DNA of 5,400 bases from Oscillospiraceae bacterium (GTDB lineage Bacteria > Bacillota > Clostridia > Oscillospirales > Oscillospiraceae): the NCBI GenBank assembly GCA_031282225.1, contig JAITEC010000084.1:1-5400 (forward strand), read 5' to 3'. Below are positions 1 through 5,400 of the stretch, one piece after another; within the stretch, counting starts at the first letter, position 1; every line of letters starts with the position of its first letter. The notes below the pieces were generated by a model. That model was given only the letters and a program-made list of their open reading frames with translations, had not been told where the DNA came from and did no database searches. A program made the translations under genes and the position numbers.

Positions 1-1071
1 CGTCACACCCGGGACTATTGCCGTCAGCGGCGCTATTATCTCTATCACCATACCGCGCTTCACGACTGTCAGGACGGCCAGCGCCAGCATGAGCACAGAC
101 GCGAACGCCATGTTCAGCACGAGCATGGGGTTTTTCCAGAAATGCGCGAGCTCCTTTTTGAGGAATGCCGTTCTCACTCCGGAGGCGCGCACCCGGCTCT
201 CCCTGTACGCCTTTTTGGCGGCGCCCCGGTTTGCTGTAACTATCTTCATGAAATTCAGCGACAGTAGCCGCCACATCAGCGCGAACGCCACGACGCAGAT
301 GAGCGCGAAATACGCCATCGACGACGCGCTGCCGTCGGCCACCGCGCTGCCGAGGAAATACGCCGGCGGCATCGCCCTCCTGACGGCGGAGGCTATCAGC
401 GCGCCGTTGTCTACCAACCGCGACATATATTTTGAAGCGTTGAAATACACAACGAAGTACGCCGTCATAAACAATATGTAGAACACAAACGAAATGATGT
501 TCCTGTTGCGCACCCGCGCGGACGCCATCGCCACAAGCCAACCTCCGAGACAGGCCACGGCGAGCGCCAGAAGCGGCAGCAGAAGTGCGGACAGTATAAA
601 AAACAGCGCCCCGACCGCGGAGCCATATCCGCGGATGAGCCAAACGACTAGCGCCGGCCCTGCGGCAAATATCTCAAAGGCATACTCGAGTACCAGCATG
701 GCGGCTATCCGTCCGAGCAGTATTTGCGAGGACTTTATCGGCAGCGGAAGCAGCAAGGTGTTGTCCCGCGCGGTGAAAAGCTGCGCCTGCATTGTGAATA
801 TGCTCGAAAAAACGCACAGCGAGAAAACGATTATACCCATTATCGAGAAATATAGCCAACCGATCCCGGCCTCAAAAAACGGATCGCAGATCGAACTGTA
901 GAGCATACCGAACATGGCGGTGAAAACTACGGCGACATAGACGAACAAGAGCGCGAGCAGCGCCCTCATCCCGCCGCGCCGCCCCTCGCCGCGCGCTTTA
1001 CCGGAGGACCGGCGCGGAAACATACCGGCAAAAAGCGCTCGGAGGTTAAGCGCTATCAGCTTTCCGATCAC
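1..1071 (-). CDS. ABC exporter permease subunit, partial (C-terminus beyond window)
   Basis: Membrane subunit of an ABC-2-like exporter; it would form the translocation path powered by the ATPase encoded just upstream. The frame is open from a GTG at 1071 to the window edge (357 residues, no stop), so the C-terminus is missing. Hydrophobic segments lie at about residues 37-58, 72-94, 117-145, 150-182, 192-211, 252-275 and 316-337, with another beginning near 343. A basic stretch (20-36) precedes the first one. The segment at 101-113 (ARDNTLLLPLPIK) resembles the conserved loop of the clostridial ABC permease family that I recall as Pfam ABC_tran_2 (PF16949); that assignment is from memory. 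The GTG start is chosen because GGAGGGG lies 7 nt upstream, while the overlapping ATG at 1076 reaches a stop after two codons. The start lies 1 nt past the ATPase stop, so the two are surely co-translated. Substrate unknown. Confidence 0.88.
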   Translation of the reverse strand, partial: MIGKLIALNLRALFAGMFPRRSSGKARGEGRRGGMRALLALLFVYVAVVFTAMFGMLYSSICDPFFEAGIGWLYFSIMGIIVFSLCVFSSIFTMQAQLFTARDNTLLLPLPIKSSQILLGRIAAMLVLEYAFEIFAAGPALVVWLIRGYGSAVGALFFILSALLLPLLALAVACLGGWLVAMASARVRNRNIISFVFYILFMTAYFVVYFNASKYMSRLVDNGALIASAVRRAMPPAYFLGSAVADGSASSMAYFALICVVAFALMWRLLSLNFMKIVTANRGAAKKAYRESRVRASGVRTAFLKKELAHFWKNPMLVLNMAFASVLMLALAVLTVVKRGMVIEIIAPLTAIVPGVT

Positions 1072-1072
1072 G

Positions 1073-1780
1073 TCATGTCCCCTCCAATTCAAAGAACACT
1101 GTCTCCAGCGAGGCGTCGCCCTTGATCTCCTCCATCCCGCCGAAGGCCACGAGCTTGCCCCGCTTTATTATGGCCACCTTGTCGCAGAGCTTTTCGGCGA
1201 CTTCCAAGACGTGCGTCGAGAAGAAGACTGAACACCCCTGGCCGCATCTCTCGCGCATGACGTCCTTTACGGCGCGCGACGCTTTCGGATCGAGCCCGAC
1301 GAACGGCTCGTCCATGATCATAAGCTTGGGCTCGTGGATGAGCGCCGAGATGAGCGTCAGCTTTTGCTTCATACCGTGAGAATACGCCGAGACGGGCTGC
1401 GCGAGGTCGCCCGTCAGCTCGAACATCTCCGCATATCTGCGGATGCGCGGCAGCCTCTCCCCCGCCGGTATGCCGAAGACGTCCGCGATAAAATTGAGAT
1501 ACTTTATTCCGGACATAAATTCATACAAGTCGGGGTTGTCCGGTATGTACGCCAGCCGCCTCTTACACTCCAGCGGCGATTGTCGCACCGACACGCCGTC
1601 CACATATATCTCGCCCGCGTCGAATTGCAGCAGTCCGCAGACGGCCTTGATAGTCGTCGTCTTGCCCGCGCCGTTATGTCCGATGAACCCGCAGATCTCC
1701 CCGGGCTGAATGTGGAGCGAAAGGTCGTCAACAGCGCGAAGCGCGCCGTACGCTTTCGTCAGTCCCTCGATCTTCAGCAT
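1073..1780 (-). CDS. ABC transporter ATP-binding protein (exporter type)
   Basis: Cytoplasmic ATPase (235 aa, normal for a single ABC domain) that would drive the permease encoded directly downstream. The motifs are complete and in order: Walker A GHNGAGKTT (34-42); Q-loop region YIPDNPDLY (78-86), with Asp81 where Gln is usual; ABC signature YSHGMKQKL (133-141), a variant of LSGGQ; Walker B LMIMDEP (153-159) with catalytic Glu158; D-loop GLDP (162-165); H-loop STH (188-190). The signature variant and the 'YIPD..LY' Q-loop are typical of the DrrA/EcsA-like exporter ATPases of Bacillota as I know them. The ATG is preceded by GGGAGG at 7-nt spacing (1788-1793). The stop is 1 nt before the permease GTG. 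Export direction is inferred from the family; the substrate (drug, peptide, lipid or other) cannot be read from sequence. Confidence 0.95.
   Translation of the reverse strand: MLKIEGLTKAYGALRAVDDLSLHIQPGEICGFIGHNGAGKTTTIKAVCGLLQFDAGEIYVDGVSVRQSPLECKRRLAYIPDNPDLYEFMSGIKYLNFIADVFGIPAGERLPRIRRYAEMFELTGDLAQPVSAYSHGMKQKLTLISALIHEPKLMIMDEPFVGLDPKASRAVKDVMRERCGQGCSVFFSTHVLEVAEKLCDKVAIIKRGKLVAFGGMEEIKGDASLETVFFELEGT
1079..1085 (-). promoter_or_regulatory. Shine-Dalgarno site of the permease, fixes its GTG start
   Basis: GGAGGGG on the minus strand, 7 nt before the GTG at 1071. It lies inside the last codons of the ABC ATPase. An ATG at 1076-1074 overlaps the ATPase stop but opens only ATG-ACG-TGA, so the GTG is the only sensible start here. 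Confidence 0.8.
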
Positions 1781-1787
1781 ATCTCAG

Positions 1788-1793
1788 CCTCCC
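1788..1793 (-). promoter_or_regulatory. Shine-Dalgarno site of the ABC ATPase
   Basis: GGGAGG on the minus strand with a 7-nt spacer to the ATG at 1780. It supports independent initiation of the ATPase after the 71-bp gap rather than coupling to the tautomerase. Confidence 0.75.
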
Positions 1794-1818
1794 GTAGCTT
1801 TTGAACAGCGTCCTGCCG

Positions 1819-1841
1819 TTGCAATGGCGCAGCCATTACAA
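1819..1841 (-). repeat. Intergenic hairpin: 10-bp stem, 3-nt loop
   Basis: On the minus strand the arms are TTGTAATGGC and GCCATTGCAA with loop TGC. Nine Watson-Crick pairs and one G-U wobble give a compact stem in the 71-bp gap between the tautomerase stop and the ABC ATPase start. No run of T follows on either strand, so it is not a standard intrinsic terminator. It could be an mRNA processing or stability element, an operator-like palindrome, or one copy of a dispersed palindromic repeat; the window holds only this copy. Confidence 0.7.
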
Positions 1842-1851
1842 ACGAGATAGT

Positions 1852-2199
1852 TTACCATCGCAGCTCACCGAACGCGCCCCAGGCTTCCTGCTCCGTGAAA
1901 TTTGTGTACACTCGCTCCGGCGCCACACCCGCGACACTGTGCATCACCGCGTACAACTCGCGCGTAAATTCCTCTTTCTTCTCCCGCGGGCACGCGCCGT
2001 GTACGCGCGTATCCACAAACGCCGCCGGCGGTTCCTTTACGCCGCCGAAAAATACATCCTGCCCGCTCTCGATATCCACTATCAGGCCCCACTCGGCCTT
2101 TCCGGGTATGATCTCTATGATCTTCCCTATCGCGCTCTTTAGCGCCTCCGTCTCACCCCCGTCCAGCTTTTTGGACGTCCTGACGCTTATGTACGGCAT
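1852..2199 (-). CDS. MIF-family tautomerase (phenylpyruvate tautomerase-like)
   Basis: Small cytosolic protein (115 aa; human MIF is 114 after Met removal) of the tautomerase superfamily, whose trimers use the N-terminal proline as a base for keto-enol conversion. It begins Met-Pro, so removal of Met exposes Pro1. By eye against human MIF, other active-site residues are kept: Lys34 (MIF Lys32) and the VYTNF motif at 97-101, giving Tyr98 and Asn100 (MIF Tyr95, Asn97). The FGG...EP stretch (51-57) also matches. The two cysteines of the MIF CXXC motif are absent (PPAAF at 57-61). The ATG is required by the Pro1 logic; a GGCAGGG-like, rather weak ribosome site precedes it. It sits alone, 83 bp after the anchored protein and 71 bp before the ABC ATPase. 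Natural substrate unknown; a general 4-oxalocrotonate-type role is less likely given its length and the MIF-type C-terminal motif. Confidence 0.88.
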   Translation of the reverse strand: MPYISVRTSKKLDGGETEALKSAIGKIIEIIPGKAEWGLIVDIESGQDVFFGGVKEPPAAFVDTRVHGACPREKKEEFTRELYAVMHSVAGVAPERVYTNFTEQEAWGAFGELRW

Positions 2200-2220
2200 A
2201 CCAGCTACCCTGCCTTTCGT

Positions 2221-2248
2221 TTTATTGTCCCGTCTAACGCGGGATCAA
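2221..2248 (-). promoter_or_regulatory. Weak possible sigma-A promoter for the tautomerase
   Basis: Minus-strand TTGATC (2243-2248, 4/6 to TTGACA) and AATAAA (2221-2226, 4/6 to TATAAT) are separated by 16 bp, about 21 bp before the tautomerase ATG. The inverted repeat TCCCG-7 nt-CGGGA (2228-2244) overlaps the spacer and the edge of the -35 box. The match is weak and could be chance. Confidence 0.25.
2228..2244. repeat. Short inverted repeat, 5-bp arms with 7-nt centre
   Basis: TCCCG and CGGGA arms flank a 7-nt centre upstream of the tautomerase. No T-run follows on either strand, so it is not a terminator. It might be a small operator because it falls inside the candidate promoter, but 5-bp arms in GC-rich DNA are weak evidence. 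Confidence 0.3.
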
Positions 2249-2255
2249 CGTATCC

Positions 2256-2280
2256 GCCCCACGCAAACGCACCGTGGCGC
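2256..2280 (-). repeat. Stem-loop just after the anchored-protein gene
   Basis: Arms GCGCCACG and CGTGGGGC on the minus strand pair at 7 of 8 positions around a 9-nt loop. It starts 3 nt past the stop codon of the anchored protein. The position suits a transcript 3'-end or an mRNA-stabilising hairpin, but no T-tract follows, so it is not a canonical intrinsic terminator. Confidence 0.35.
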
Positions 2281-2282
2281 CC

Positions 2283-2960
2283 TCACTCCACCAGAGCCAG
2301 CGAGTCGAAAATCTCGCGGAGGGCGGCGCGTTGTGATTGGGTTGAATAGCTCATGACTATCGCTAGCGCGCCGCCTTGATTTTCATCTATCAGCCACGCC
2401 TCGAAAGTGTTCTCTCCGTCCGTTGCCTCCAAGGCACGGCCATTGAGACCGGTTTGCCCTATGCTCTCCTCGCCGCGGTCGTCTGGCGTGGCAGACCCGA
2501 CGTAGTCACTCAAAAATCTTGGCGCGCTCACCTGCGTAACCATGTCAGGGAAATAACAAAATTCGATAAATACACGGTTGTTTTCCGCCGTGGTGTCGAA
2601 AAACGCCTCCGCTCCCTCCTGCACGCGTCGGAACCGCTCCTCGTCGATCAATGCGAGAAAAGTCTTCTCGCTGCCGAGTGCCTTGAACGCTATCCGCCCG
2701 CCGGCAGGCAGCGTCCCGGCAGCGTCTCCGCCTGTTCCCGCAGGCGCTGCGGGCGTCGGCGTCGGCGCGCCGGTCTCCACAGGCGCGGTTGGCGCGTCTG
2801 CCTGCGGCGCATGGCTCTCGCCGCCGACCGACGGCGCCGTCGCCGCCGGCTCGTGTTCCCCTTCCCCGCCGGAGAAGAGCGCCGTCGCGAATATCGCTAT
2901 GAGCGATATTACGCTGAGGAATATCACTATCAGGAGCAGTACTCGCGATATTTTTACCAT
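2283..2960 (-). CDS. Unrecognised membrane-anchored protein with Pro/Ala/Thr-rich linker
   Basis: A 225-aa protein I do not recognise. Residues 1-6 are short and basic, 7-29 form one strongly hydrophobic segment (anchor or uncleaved signal), and no lipobox cysteine follows, so it is probably not a lipoprotein. Residues 30-88 are low-complexity, rich in Pro, Ala, Thr and Gly, typical of an extracytoplasmic spacer. Residues 89-225 look like a compact domain with mixed strands and helices; its last part (AWLIDENQGGALAIVMSY, then a helix) vaguely recalls Mog1/PsbP-like small domains, but that is only an impression. The ATG is preceded by GAGGG with a 6-nt spacer and overlaps the gltX 3' end by 7 bp, so translation is probably coupled to gltX. 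The anchored domain would face outside the membrane. Function unknown; no catalytic motif seen. Confidence 0.85.
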   Translation of the reverse strand: MVKISRVLLLIVIFLSVISLIAIFATALFSGGEGEHEPAATAPSVGGESHAPQADAPTAPVETGAPTPTPAAPAGTGGDAAGTLPAGGRIAFKALGSEKTFLALIDEERFRRVQEGAEAFFDTTAENNRVFIEFCYFPDMVTQVSAPRFLSDYVGSATPDDRGEESIGQTGLNGRALEATDGENTFEAWLIDENQGGALAIVMSYSTQSQRAALREIFDSLALVE

Positions 2961-4483
2961 GCGGTTCCCTCGGCAGACAGGCGCTCTATCGCCGCCCCTA
3001 CGCGTCCTAGCGTCTCATACCTGCCCAATATCCTGCACAGCTCCACGGCCCCGCCCGGCGTCACCGCCATGCCCGACACGGCCACGCGCACCGGCCACAT
3101 TACCGTCGCGTTTTTCACGCCGTGGCGCTCCGCTATTCCCGCCAGTTCCGCGCGTATTGTCCCCTCGGCCCAGTCAGGCGCGTTCTGGAACGCTATGAGC
3201 GCCTCCAGAAGCATATCAAGCGCCACGGACTTGTCGCATTTAGACTTCTTGTGGACGAACATCTCTGCGGAGTAGTCCGGCAGCCTGTCTATAAATCCTA
3301 TCATATCGCCAATATCGGCCAGCCGCTCGCAGCGCGGCTGCAATATCGCCGCTATCTCTGGTATGCTCACGTCAGGCGTCTTTACGGCCTGCCTGATATA
3401 GGGCTCCGCAAGCGCCGCGAAGTCCCCGGGCGCCTTCGCCCTTATGTATTCGGCGTTAAAATGGCGCAACTTCGCCTTGTCGAACAGCGCCGGTGATTTT
3501 GAAATGCCCTTGACGGAGAATACCTCCTCCAGTTCGGCGAGCGTGTATAGCTCCCTCTCCCCCCCGGGGCTCCAGCCTAGCAGCGCGATGTAATTTATTA
3601 TCGCCTCCGGGAGAAACCCCTCGCCGAGCAGATCCTCGTATGTTGGATCCCCATGCCGTTTTGAGAGCTTGTGCCGCTCGTCGCGCATTATTCTTGAAAC
3701 CGTGATATATACAGGCTCATCCCAACCGAGCGCCTTGTAGAGCAGCGTGTATTTCGGTGCGGAACTTATGTACTCGTCGCCGCGCAGTACGTGCGTGGTG
3801 CCCATCAGGTGGTCGTCTATGACGTTTGCGAAATTGTATGTAGGCAGTCCGTCGGATTTTAACAGCACCATGTCGTCGAGCGACGCGTTTTCCACCGTCA
3901 CGTCCCCGAACACTTCGTCGTGAAACGTCGTCGTGCCCTCGCGCGGCGCCTTCATACGGACGACATGTGCCTCCGCCTCGGCGCGGCGCTTGCCCTGCGC
4001 GTAAGGCAGCGCGCGGCACGGATCCTCCTCGCGCGAGACGAGCCCGTGCTCCGCGTGGTCGCGCCCTTCGTGGTCAACATGGCCGCAAAAGCAGTAATAA
4101 GCCGCTCCGCGCTCGCACAGCAGCTCGGCATAAGGGCGATAGAACTCGCGGCGCTCGCTCTGGACATACGGCGCGGCGGGCCCGCCAATATCGGGTCCCT
4201 CGTCAAACAGCAGCCCCGCGCCGCGCAGTGTGGCGGGTATCGCCTCGGCCGCGCCTTCAACCAGGCGCGCCCTGTCCGTGTCCTCGATCCTCAGGAAGAA
4301 TTTCCCCCCCATGCTCTTGGCGAGCAAGTACGCATAGAGTGCCGTCCGCATGCCGCCCAAGTGCATAAACCCAGTCGGGCTAGGCGCGAATCGCGTCCTC
4401 GCTCCCCCTCTCGGTATCCTCTCCTCCATATCCGCAAACCACTTGCCGTTCAAACCGCTTGCCTCGCATTCCGCCTTTTTCAC
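2954..4483 (-). CDS. gltX: Glutamyl-tRNA synthetase
   Basis: Class I aminoacyl-tRNA synthetase (509 aa; family about 460-510) that charges tRNA(Glu) with glutamate using ATP, in the cytoplasm. Visible motifs: RFAPSPTG (31-38) leading into the HIGH-type HLGG (41-44); RIEDTD (65-70) for substrate binding; CFC (131-133) and Cys156 in the insertion that binds zinc in some homologues; LLKSDGLPTYNFANVIDDH (207-225); LRGDEYISS (233-241); and the KMSKS-type KLSKR (272-276). Residues after about 380 are the helical anticodon-binding part. The GTG at 4483 overlaps the ftsK stop and has GGAGGAGG 7 nt upstream; it adds 28 residues before the conserved RTRFAPSP. An in-frame ATG at 4429 would leave a more usual short N-terminus but has a poor ribosome site. 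In Bacillota this enzyme is often non-discriminating, also charging tRNA(Gln) for GatCAB; that cannot be settled here. Confidence 0.97.
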   Translation of the reverse strand: MKKAECEASGLNGKWFADMEERIPRGGARTRFAPSPTGFMHLGGMRTALYAYLLAKSMGGKFFLRIEDTDRARLVEGAAEAIPATLRGAGLLFDEGPDIGGPAAPYVQSERREFYRPYAELLCERGAAYYCFCGHVDHEGRDHAEHGLVSREEDPCRALPYAQGKRRAEAEAHVVRMKAPREGTTTFHDEVFGDVTVENASLDDMVLLKSDGLPTYNFANVIDDHLMGTTHVLRGDEYISSAPKYTLLYKALGWDEPVYITVSRIMRDERHKLSKRHGDPTYEDLLGEGFLPEAIINYIALLGWSPGGERELYTLAELEEVFSVKGISKSPALFDKAKLRHFNAEYIRAKAPGDFAALAEPYIRQAVKTPDVSIPEIAAILQPRCERLADIGDMIGFIDRLPDYSAEMFVHKKSKCDKSVALDMLLEALIAFQNAPDWAEGTIRAELAGIAERHGVKNATVMWPVRVAVSGMAVTPGGAVELCRILGRYETLGRVGAAIERLSAEGTAW

Positions 4484-5400
4484 TCTTCCGCCTCCTCCGG
4501 TTCCCCGTCAACTGCCAACTGTCCGCCGTCAACCGGCAATTGTGCCGGAGGCGCGGTCCCGTTTATATACTGCATCTCGCGCCAGTCCTGCTGAGATATA
4601 AGTATCTGCCGGGGCTTCGATCCCTCGGACGGGCCGAGTATTCCCAGCTGTTCCATCTGGTCGACGATCCTGCCCGCACGGGAAAACCCGAGCTTCAACC
4701 TGCGCTGGAGCATGGATACCGAAGCCTGGCCGGTCTCGAATATCATGTCGGCGGCCTGCGGCAGCAGCTCGTCGCAATCGGCGCCCATAACGTCCTCTCC
4801 GCCCTGCTTGCCGGTGTCGCGCTCCTGCGCAGCCCTGTCTATCTCGCTTATGACCTCCTCGGAGTACTGCGTCTCGCCCTGTCGCTTGATGAACTCCACT
4901 ACCTCCTCGCGCTCCTCGTCCGTGACCCATGTGCCCTGGACTCGCATCGGCTTAGATGCGCCCACGGGCGAGAACAGCATATCCCCGTTTCCCACCAACT
5001 TGTCGGCGCCGCCGCCTGCATCGAGTATGATCCTCGATTCGAGCGCGCTTGACACCTTCAGCGCTATGCGGGACGGGATATTCGCCTTCATGAGCCCCGT
5101 TATGACATCTGCCCTGGGGCTCTGCGTAGCTATTACGAGGTGGATCCCGGCGGCGCGGCCTTTCTGCGCGACGCGCACCACCGACTCCTCGACATCTTTT
5201 CCGCACGTCATCATCAAGTCTGCCAACTCGTCGATAACTATGACTATCTGCGGCGCCGGCGCCTCCGAGTTCTTTGCCATTGCGCGGTTGTATCCCGCGA
5301 GGTCGCGCGCGTTTATCTCCGCGAACATTTGATACCGGCGCTCCATCTCGGCCACGGCCCACTGCAGCGCCCCCGCCGCCTTTTTCACGTCCGTCACGAC
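4480..5400 (-). CDS. ftsK: DNA translocase FtsK/SpoIIIE, C-terminal part (N-terminus beyond window)
   Basis: C-terminal 306 residues of the septal ATP-driven DNA pump that clears chromosome DNA from the division (or sporulation) septum. The frame is open at the right edge, so the membrane part and Walker A are outside. Visible residues, numbered from the edge: KKAAGALQWAVAEMERRY (6-23); Walker B IVIVIDE (52-58) followed by LADLMM; RVAQKGRAAGIHLVIATQSP (76-95); DVITGLMKANIPSR (98-111); GNGDMLF (137-143) and GASKPMRVQG (147-156). The gamma winged-helix domain that reads polar guide sequences follows (about 210-268), with ASVSMLQRRLKLGFSRAGRIVDQME and the closing GPSEGSKPRQILI. About 34 residues of extra tail (273-306) follow the usual family end, including a 7-residue tandem repeat and an acidic EPEEAEE end. 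The stop overlaps the gltX GTG (GTGA). Division FtsK and sporulation SpoIIIE cannot be told apart from this part. Confidence 0.96.
   Translation of the reverse strand, partial: VVTDVKKAAGALQWAVAEMERRYQMFAEINARDLAGYNRAMAKNSEAPAPQIVIVIDELADLMMTCGKDVEESVVRVAQKGRAAGIHLVIATQSPRADVITGLMKANIPSRIALKVSSALESRIILDAGGGADKLVGNGDMLFSPVGASKPMRVQGTWVTDEEREEVVEFIKRQGETQYSEEVISEIDRAAQERDTGKQGGEDVMGADCDELLPQAADMIFETGQASVSMLQRRLKLGFSRAGRIVDQMEQLGILGPSEGSKPRQILISQQDWREMQYINGTAPPAQLPVDGGQLAVDGEPEEAEE
4491..4498 (-). promoter_or_regulatory. Shine-Dalgarno site supporting the gltX GTG start
   Basis: GGAGGAGG on the minus strand with a 7-nt spacer to the GTG at 4483. The same bases encode part of the acidic EPEEAEE end of FtsK, so the purine-rich run might partly reflect glutamate codons rather than selection for initiation. 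Confidence 0.65.
4501..4542 (-). repeat. Two 21-bp tandem repeats in the ftsK tail
   Basis: Units 4522-4542 and 4501-4521 match at 16 of 21 positions and encode QLPVDGG and QLAVDGE. Within each unit a 7-nt rhythm is visible on the plus strand (caactgc, caactgt, caaccgg, caattgt), so the repeat looks built from degenerate heptamers. It lies in frame within the extension past the FtsK gamma domain. Confidence 0.75.

Noticed and set aside
89..901. Two plus-strand open frames at the left end
   Set aside because: The minus-strand frame through the same region gives a coherent multi-span ABC permease directly behind its ATPase; the plus-strand frames are antisense shadows.
1074..1076. ATG overlapping the ABC ATPase stop as the permease start
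   Set aside because: This ATG opens ATG-ACG-TGA only; the GTG at 1071 is in the long open frame and has the ribosome site at proper spacing.
2228..2280. Possible intrinsic terminator after the anchored-protein gene
   Set aside because: Two small hairpins exist here, but neither is followed by a T-run on the minus strand, so no standard terminator is called; they are listed only as inverted repeats.
2376..3275. A 299-codon plus-strand open frame
   Set aside because: It runs antisense across the anchored protein and the end of gltX, has an Arg-rich composition typical of antisense frames in GC-rich DNA, no domain I can see, and the minus-strand frames have clear starts, ribosome sites and known motifs.
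3559..4310. Two runs of seven C (3559-3565 and 4304-4310) in gltX as possible slippage or frameshift sites
   Set aside because: The frame is intact through both and encodes the expected GluRS residues (for example Gly-Gly-Lys-Phe at the second), so there is no sign of a disrupted or programmed shift.
3920..4594. A 224-codon plus-strand open frame opposite gltX and the ftsK end
   Set aside because: It lies opposite unmistakable GluRS motifs, and its translation is Arg/Ala-rich with no recognisable domain.

Overview
The window is a GC-rich, gene-dense piece of a bacterial chromosome in which every gene I can support lies on the minus strand, so transcription runs from high to low coordinates. 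The best guess is a GC-rich member of the Clostridia (Bacillota), perhaps an uncultured gut-type lineage. The reasons are the clostridial look of the GluRS and FtsK/SpoIIIE sequences, a two-gene ABC exporter of a type common in Bacillota, strong GGAGG-type ribosome binding sites, and GTG starts. This taxonomic call is inference; heavy use of the AUA isoleucine codon in GC-rich DNA would also fit some Synergistota.

Layout in transcription order: (1) 5400-4480, C-terminal 306 residues of an FtsK/SpoIIIE DNA translocase, cut by the right window edge; (2) 4483-2954, glutamyl-tRNA synthetase gltX, whose GTG start overlaps the ftsK stop; (3) 2960-2283, an unrecognised protein with one membrane anchor, a Pro/Ala/Thr-rich linker and a C-terminal domain, overlapping the end of gltX; (4) an 83-bp gap with two small inverted repeats and a weak possible promoter; (5) 2199-1852, a small MIF-family tautomerase with its catalytic residues present; (6) a 71-bp gap holding a strong 10-bp hairpin; (7) 1780-1073, an ABC ATPase; (8) 1071-1, its membrane permease, cut by the left window edge. 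No gap exceeds 100 bp. I see no tRNA, rRNA, CRISPR array, transposase or phage gene.

How the genes work together: ftsK, gltX and the anchored protein overlap one another and are probably co-transcribed and translationally coupled, although chromosome segregation and tRNA charging are not one pathway. The ABC ATPase and permease form an obvious two-gene exporter module. The tautomerase stands between the two groups with a gap on each side and may belong to either transcript. Most of the window is ordinary housekeeping sequence. The points that deserve a second look are the MIF-like tautomerase lacking the CXXC of human MIF, a heptad-periodic tandem repeat that forms part of the FtsK tail, the two candidate starts of gltX, the two intergenic palindromes, and the AUA codon bias. 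I do not see convincing evidence of a new multi-gene system.
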